Assembly: GCA_959347315.1 (NCBI GenBank)
Contig: OY365806.1
Location: 22,954,900-23,018,899 of the forward strand
DNA from: Bimastos eiseni
Lineage: Eukaryota > Annelida > Clitellata > Crassiclitellata > Lumbricidae
Direction: 5' to 3'
Length of the DNA: 64,000 nucleotides
The notes under the pieces were generated by a model that saw only the letters and a list, made by a program, of their open reading frames with translations, had not been told where the DNA came from and searched no databases. How positions within the stretch are numbered: position 1 is the first letter of the stretch; each line of letters begins with the position of its first letter. The position numbers and the translations under genes are program-made. Below, piece after piece: positions 59,915-64,000 of the stretch.

Positions 59915-61892
59915 CTTGGGAAGTGGAAGCAAACGGTCAATGGATGATGAGAGGGAGGACTGGAGAATTTAACAATAACTCGACTGATTTCGCCTTTGCT
60001 TATTCCGAACTGTCTCAGACCGTTCACCGTTGGCTGAATGACCTCTGACCCTCTGTTAAGAGAACCACATCAACTCACGTCTTTTTTTTAATTAAATGAC
60101 CGAAATGTAACTTTGTGCTGGCAGATTCTCTAATTCGGTATCACTCAAGAGTCAAGGCTAAACGGTGAATCAATTAAATATGCATCCTTAGACTTTAGCA
60201 TCAATCACCTATCCCTAGGGTTGAGATTTTAGCTTGTTGGTAGGCCTAATCGTAATTTCAACATTCCCACAGCGCCCAAAAAGGCGAAATCACGAGAACC
60301 AGCTTATTCGCAGGAGCTTAATAGTGTACGATATAGGGTATATGACTCGCAAATTGGTAAAATTTCGAACATTCTAGAAACTGTCAAATAATCAGGTAAG
60401 CCTATGCCTTTCCAAGTTGTTCAATCCTATGTCAATGGCAACTGCAGCAATAGGATATAATTCAACACTAGTAAAAATCTAAGCAGATTTATCAATTATT
60501 GTCTAGATCCTTCAAGCTTGACGCCTGGCACTTTAATTTCTAGCTAATAATAATAATAATAATAATAAGAACAATATTAATATGGATAATATTCACTCAT
60601 TCTGACAAGAAATAGGGTCTATATATTTAGGCCTACGTTTTGTAAAAATATCAATGATCAAGTGCATTGAATTTTATATTATTCTGAAGCGCTTAAATGA
60701 TAATCATGATATGGCAGAGGGTCGTTCATGAAGGACGTCCGAAAAAATTACCCACTTTGTACCCACTCCCTTCCTTGTCCACATTTGGCCGTATCCTCAC
60801 TTCCTTCACTTGCAGATGTCGGCGTCCGAAGGTGAGTGACTACACTGACTCATATATGAACACCAGGCGACTTTTAATTTCTGTTGCTTTTCCATGTCAA
60901 ACTGGAATTCACTTTTTAGTGTCCTCAACATTCATTTTCTGTCGTTCAATGGTTCTTGTCCATGCTGATCAAGCTGTTGCAACTGCTGTCTTCAACGGAA
61001 CATTATTGCTAATGGCGAACCTCTGCAGTAGGCCTACATCTGAACAATTGACTATAGGCCTATTCTATGCACGTGTCCAGACGTCCACACTGGTCATAAC
61101 CCCTCCCTTCTTGTATAAACTTTTTGCCAGCATTGATGTAACTCCTACGTCCCCACTCATTGCGGTCGTCCTTTATGGTCGACCCACTAATTATGCTACA
61201 TACACGTGGCATAATGCATTAAGCATATAAATGCTTTCTTAGATGTTGGTCTAATAGGCTAAACAGTCTCGATAGACAATTCGCACTCATGCTGGCCCGA
61301 TCATGCCCCGATGTGATCTATTCTGAATTACTTACCTTGCACGGGCGAGATATTCCGACGGAACTGCTTGAACAACTTTAAACAAATTCAGTTTCGATCC
61401 GGTTTTGAAGGCATGTTTCTTCCACTGCTCGACTGTTCTGCTTATATGCGGCTTCTCGGTATCGGAAAGTAGTCCGGGTTTACTCTTCTCTGGAGTTCGA
61501 TCCGAAACAGTGGCATCTTCTTTCTCCTTTTTGGTGGCACCGTGAACAGTGGAACTGCCAGGCATTTGATTCTTCTCTATAATAGAACTCTTTTCTCTTG
61601 AATGTGCCTCCGTGACAAGCGATTGCTTTCTCTTCTCCAGTCCAGTATTTGCACCAGCATTCGACAAATCCCCTACTTCTCTCGCTTTAGAAAGACTTGA
61701 TTTTCTTGGGCTAATTGATTTAGCCCCTTTTCTAGATTTGTTTTCTGATAGTATTCCGACCGCTGGCGCTTTTACCAAATCTTCTTCGGAATTATTACCC
61801 GCTGCCATCTCTCTTGCATCATCATCACCCTTCAAAGACGTGACCTTGGTGCGTTTTTCTGGAGCGACTGGAGCAGGTGTGTTTACTTCCAT
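59524..61892 (-). CDS. Uncharacterised two-exon gene, 315 aa
   Basis: Joining 61892-61336 and 59914-59524 keeps phase (AG|C gives Ser) and yields 315 aa. The N-terminal ~150 residues are Lys/Ser/Glu-rich and look disordered. A folded C-terminal part starts near TVEQWKKHAFKTGSKLNLFK, passes through the junction at EYLARAS|TFLTHRYVLDMI, and contains VTSVQFIDR, RWLVTVNQTAARDVILAQGL and LFNRRILVRLYDD. That beta-alpha-beta-like pattern resembles the RRM-like fold of ZCCHC3 or gag-related proteins, but this is weak. The tail is acidic. No transposon signature surrounds it. I cannot name it. Confidence 0.7.
59915..61335. other. Intron of orphan gene
   Basis: Contains (TAA)n at 60547-60568. The 177-codon plus frame at 60697-61230 has no recognisable domain and lies antisense in the intron; I treat it as chance or old transposon. 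Confidence 0.45.
61336..61892 (-). CDS. Orphan gene exon 1
   Basis: ATG at MEVNTPAPVAPEKRTKVTS. Basic, Ser-rich and low-complexity, ending PSEYLARA plus two bases before GTAAGT. Phosphorylatable SP/TP sites are frequent (SPRKSS, TPEKSK). Confidence 0.7.
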
Positions 61893-62440
61893 TTGGATAT
61901 AAAGATGTTGCCAGACTGGACCATACGAAAGAAGACATTCTATGTCGGGTACTCACATTGCTTTATATGTCGGGAAAATTGATTCAAAGACGTATCAGCA
62001 GCTACATAAATATTCTTACGTGCATAATCAATCTAATCTCAGGACTAAAGATACAGGCGGACTAGCTCAGGGTGCAAAGGTAGTGGCAATTATTGTCGGC
62101 TGCTGTGGTTTTAGATCGCTAGGCGGATTCTTTAAGAATTCATGAGATACATTCTGATATACGACACGAGAAACACGCAGACACAGGTTTAAGCCAGAGG
62201 CAGATCTGAAGTGGAAGAGTGATAAAGGAAGAGATAATTATGTGGAGATCTATGACAGATCGAGACAACGCAATTCACCCATGTATATATAGGACCTGTA
62301 CATGTAGAGAATTACGAGCAGGTCCCATTCGTCGGAACAGTCACACAAAACTGGGACAGGCTGCATGGAGAATGGCTGATAGGCTGTTGTGTAAGCTTAT
62401 AACAAGACAGATTGAGGTGCAAGGGTCAAACGAATTGGAT
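61893..62440. other. Flank upstream of orphan gene
   Basis: Presumed promoter side of the minus-strand gene. Open frames are short and featureless. Confidence 0.35.
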
Positions 62441-62454
62441 GGACAGGCAGACAA

Positions 62455-62514
<60 letters not shown>

Positions 62515-62636
62515 ATAGACAGACAGACAGATAGACAGATAGACAGATAGACAGATAGACAGATAGACAGATAGACAGATAGACAGATAGACAGATAGAC
62601 AGATAGACAGATAGACAGATAGACAGATAGACAGAT
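62441..62636. repeat. GACA/GGCA/GATAGACA microsatellite array
   Basis: CAGA units change to GGCA units (62487-62515) and then to about 14 near-perfect GACAGATA octamers. Frames on both strands are artefacts. Confidence 0.97.
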
Positions 62637-62639
62637 GCC

Positions 62640-64000
62640 AACACGAATCTCTAGTCAGGCAGGTGCCTGTGCAATAGCAAATAGATGATTACCAAGCTTA
62701 CGATGCTTACTAAATAATTCAGTGGCTTGGCGTCAGAAGCGATTTAATATTATTGCTACAGAAATTGACGCCAAGAAACGCGTTTATGATTGAATCAAGA
62801 ATCCTGCATAATATTATATACTGAGTTCTCTGTTAAAACGGACATGTTAATATGCACGTACAGAGCGAAATCAGGCCTATTTATATTTGTAATAAATTCG
62901 GTGATAATTATTATTAGAATCTCTCTGCGGATGCCCTCCTCGGACTGACCTCTAGGCCCTATATTGTTATGAAGTTATGAACATCGAACATATATCTCGC
63001 TCCTCGCTCTTCTTGATGTCAGCTCGGCGTTTCCACTCCAGATTCCTCCAGCGCATTTCTATTGATTTTGTTCGGACGGATAAACCACCAGAGTAGTGTC
63101 TCCGCTCTTATCTGTCAGAGCGCTCCAACTGCGTTGCCTTTGACTCCCCCAAGTCTGCATAGGTTCCTGCCCTTTTGGTTTCCATCAGAGCCCCGCCCTT
63201 GGCCCACGACTCTGTAATCTTCACTGCAGGTATCGGGGCTTAGCTCAGAACTCCTGTGGTCTCCTTTACCAAGGAGCAATATAGCCTAATAATGCTGATG
63301 ATGTGCATGCATGCACTAACTGTACTCTGGTTGCGCTGTGGCGGTTGCACGGCAGATGTGCCAAGCTATCTGATTGGCTGGCCTCTAATCGCCTTCTCCA
63401 CAACGCCACTAAAGCTAAATTCATGTAGCTGGGTGGTCTTAGGCGACTGGTGGTTGCTGACCATTGCTTGGTGGTTAAAACCTTTTCGCATCCTACCTTC
63501 CTCGACTATCTCCAAGTCTTCTGGATTACAAAAATATTGCCGTAGTGGTGAACTGGCGTATATTTTTCAAAATAAAATTGTACATCACGGTATTTATGCC
63601 CGTTGAACATCAACATAGGCATGTACGTAGGCCCACACATTGGCATCATAGCTCCTTCTGTGGCCTGTCAACATCCATCGTGACTAAGCAAGATTGGGCA
63701 GTGGATAAGCCCGGGCACGCATGCCTAAATTTTACCATAACACTGCACGTTGCGCAGCATGCATTGAATGGATGCATATCCAGATATGCCAGGAATACAC
63801 GAGACTGCTTAATTGCATACTGCGATGCGATGAACCTGATCTTTTGTTAAGAGGACCTTAATGTTCTATGGAATAAGGAGCGCAAGTAATCTGTTACGTA
63901 AAGGAATGAAAATAAGTCAAATTGTTGGACAATTTTCAGTCGCGGATTGATATTAAAGAAGTCAGATAAATAATTCACAATGATGTCAAGAGAGAGAAGA
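62640..64000. other. Right-hand flank, no gene recognised
   Basis: Mixed composition. A GC-richer stretch at 63000-63240 has no convincing coding frame. The 63256-63606 plus frame is hydrophobic and Trp-rich but has no identifiable domain. Confidence 0.35.

Noticed and set aside
60697..61230. 177-codon plus frame in the intron of the orphan gene
   Set aside because: No motif, no neighbouring exons; lies antisense in an intron and could be old transposon sequence.
62426..62644. VCLSVCLSIYLSI-type frame
   Set aside because: Artefact of the octamer repeat.
1..64000. CRISPR arrays, operons, ribosome binding sites, rRNA genes
   Set aside because: The window is eukaryotic nuclear DNA. Direct repeats seen are microsatellites, minisatellites or transposons, and no rRNA sequence was recognised.

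Overview
This is a 64 kb piece of an invertebrate animal nuclear genome. Genes have spliceosomal introns with GT-AG sites, proteins are metazoan (Brachyury T-box factor, alpha-1,3-fucosyltransferase, cytosolic arginyl-tRNA synthetase), and intergenic and intronic DNA is packed with animal-type transposon remains (hAT, Ty3/Gypsy, L2/CR1-like LINEs, tRNA-derived SINEs, MITEs). An ambulacrarian, most likely an echinoderm, is my best guess. It rests on the MPAMS-type Brachyury N-terminus and the very frequent palindrome TAGGCCTA, both remembered as echinoderm traits. The phylum is inference, not proof.

Layout. (1) 1-15343, minus strand: a Brachyury-like gene in at least seven coding exons, running off the left edge in its C-terminal activation region. 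Its introns hold a LINE tail, L2-like 3' tails, three SINE copies, a second LINE tail, a tandem minisatellite and a hairpin. (2) 15344-20932: upstream Brachyury flank, AT-rich, no gene recognised. (3) 20933-25026, minus: a two-exon alpha-1,3-fucosyltransferase. Its intron holds a 757-bp long-TIR element, and its 5' end was hit by an 890-bp hAT-type MITE with a perfect 8-bp target duplication. (4) 26456-29359, plus: a nearly full-length hAT transposon with a broken transposase. A 275-bp copy of its left end lies at 20323. (5) 29360-42600: transposon-rich intergenic DNA with nested hAT MITEs (32-33.7 kb), a Helitron-like end and LINE fragment (34.9-35.6 kb), one candidate exon of an unknown gene (36.5 kb), and a degenerate Gypsy element (37.3-41.85 kb, minus). 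(6) 42645-57889, plus: complete RARS1 in 15 coding exons (670 aa), with CpG-poor, TG-rich introns. (7) 59524-61892, minus: a two-exon, 315-aa gene of unknown function. (8) 61893-64000: flank with a large GATA/GACA array.

The genes are not an operon and share no pathway: a developmental transcription factor, a Golgi glycosyltransferase, a housekeeping aminoacyl-tRNA synthetase and an orphan gene lie side by side. The most interesting items are the divergent Brachyury, which has insertions inside its T-box; the transposon that cut off the original start codon of the fucosyltransferase and supplies a new reading frame; the element built of iterated 14-bp modules; and the rearranged foldback plus 437-bp duplication around RARS1 exon 13.
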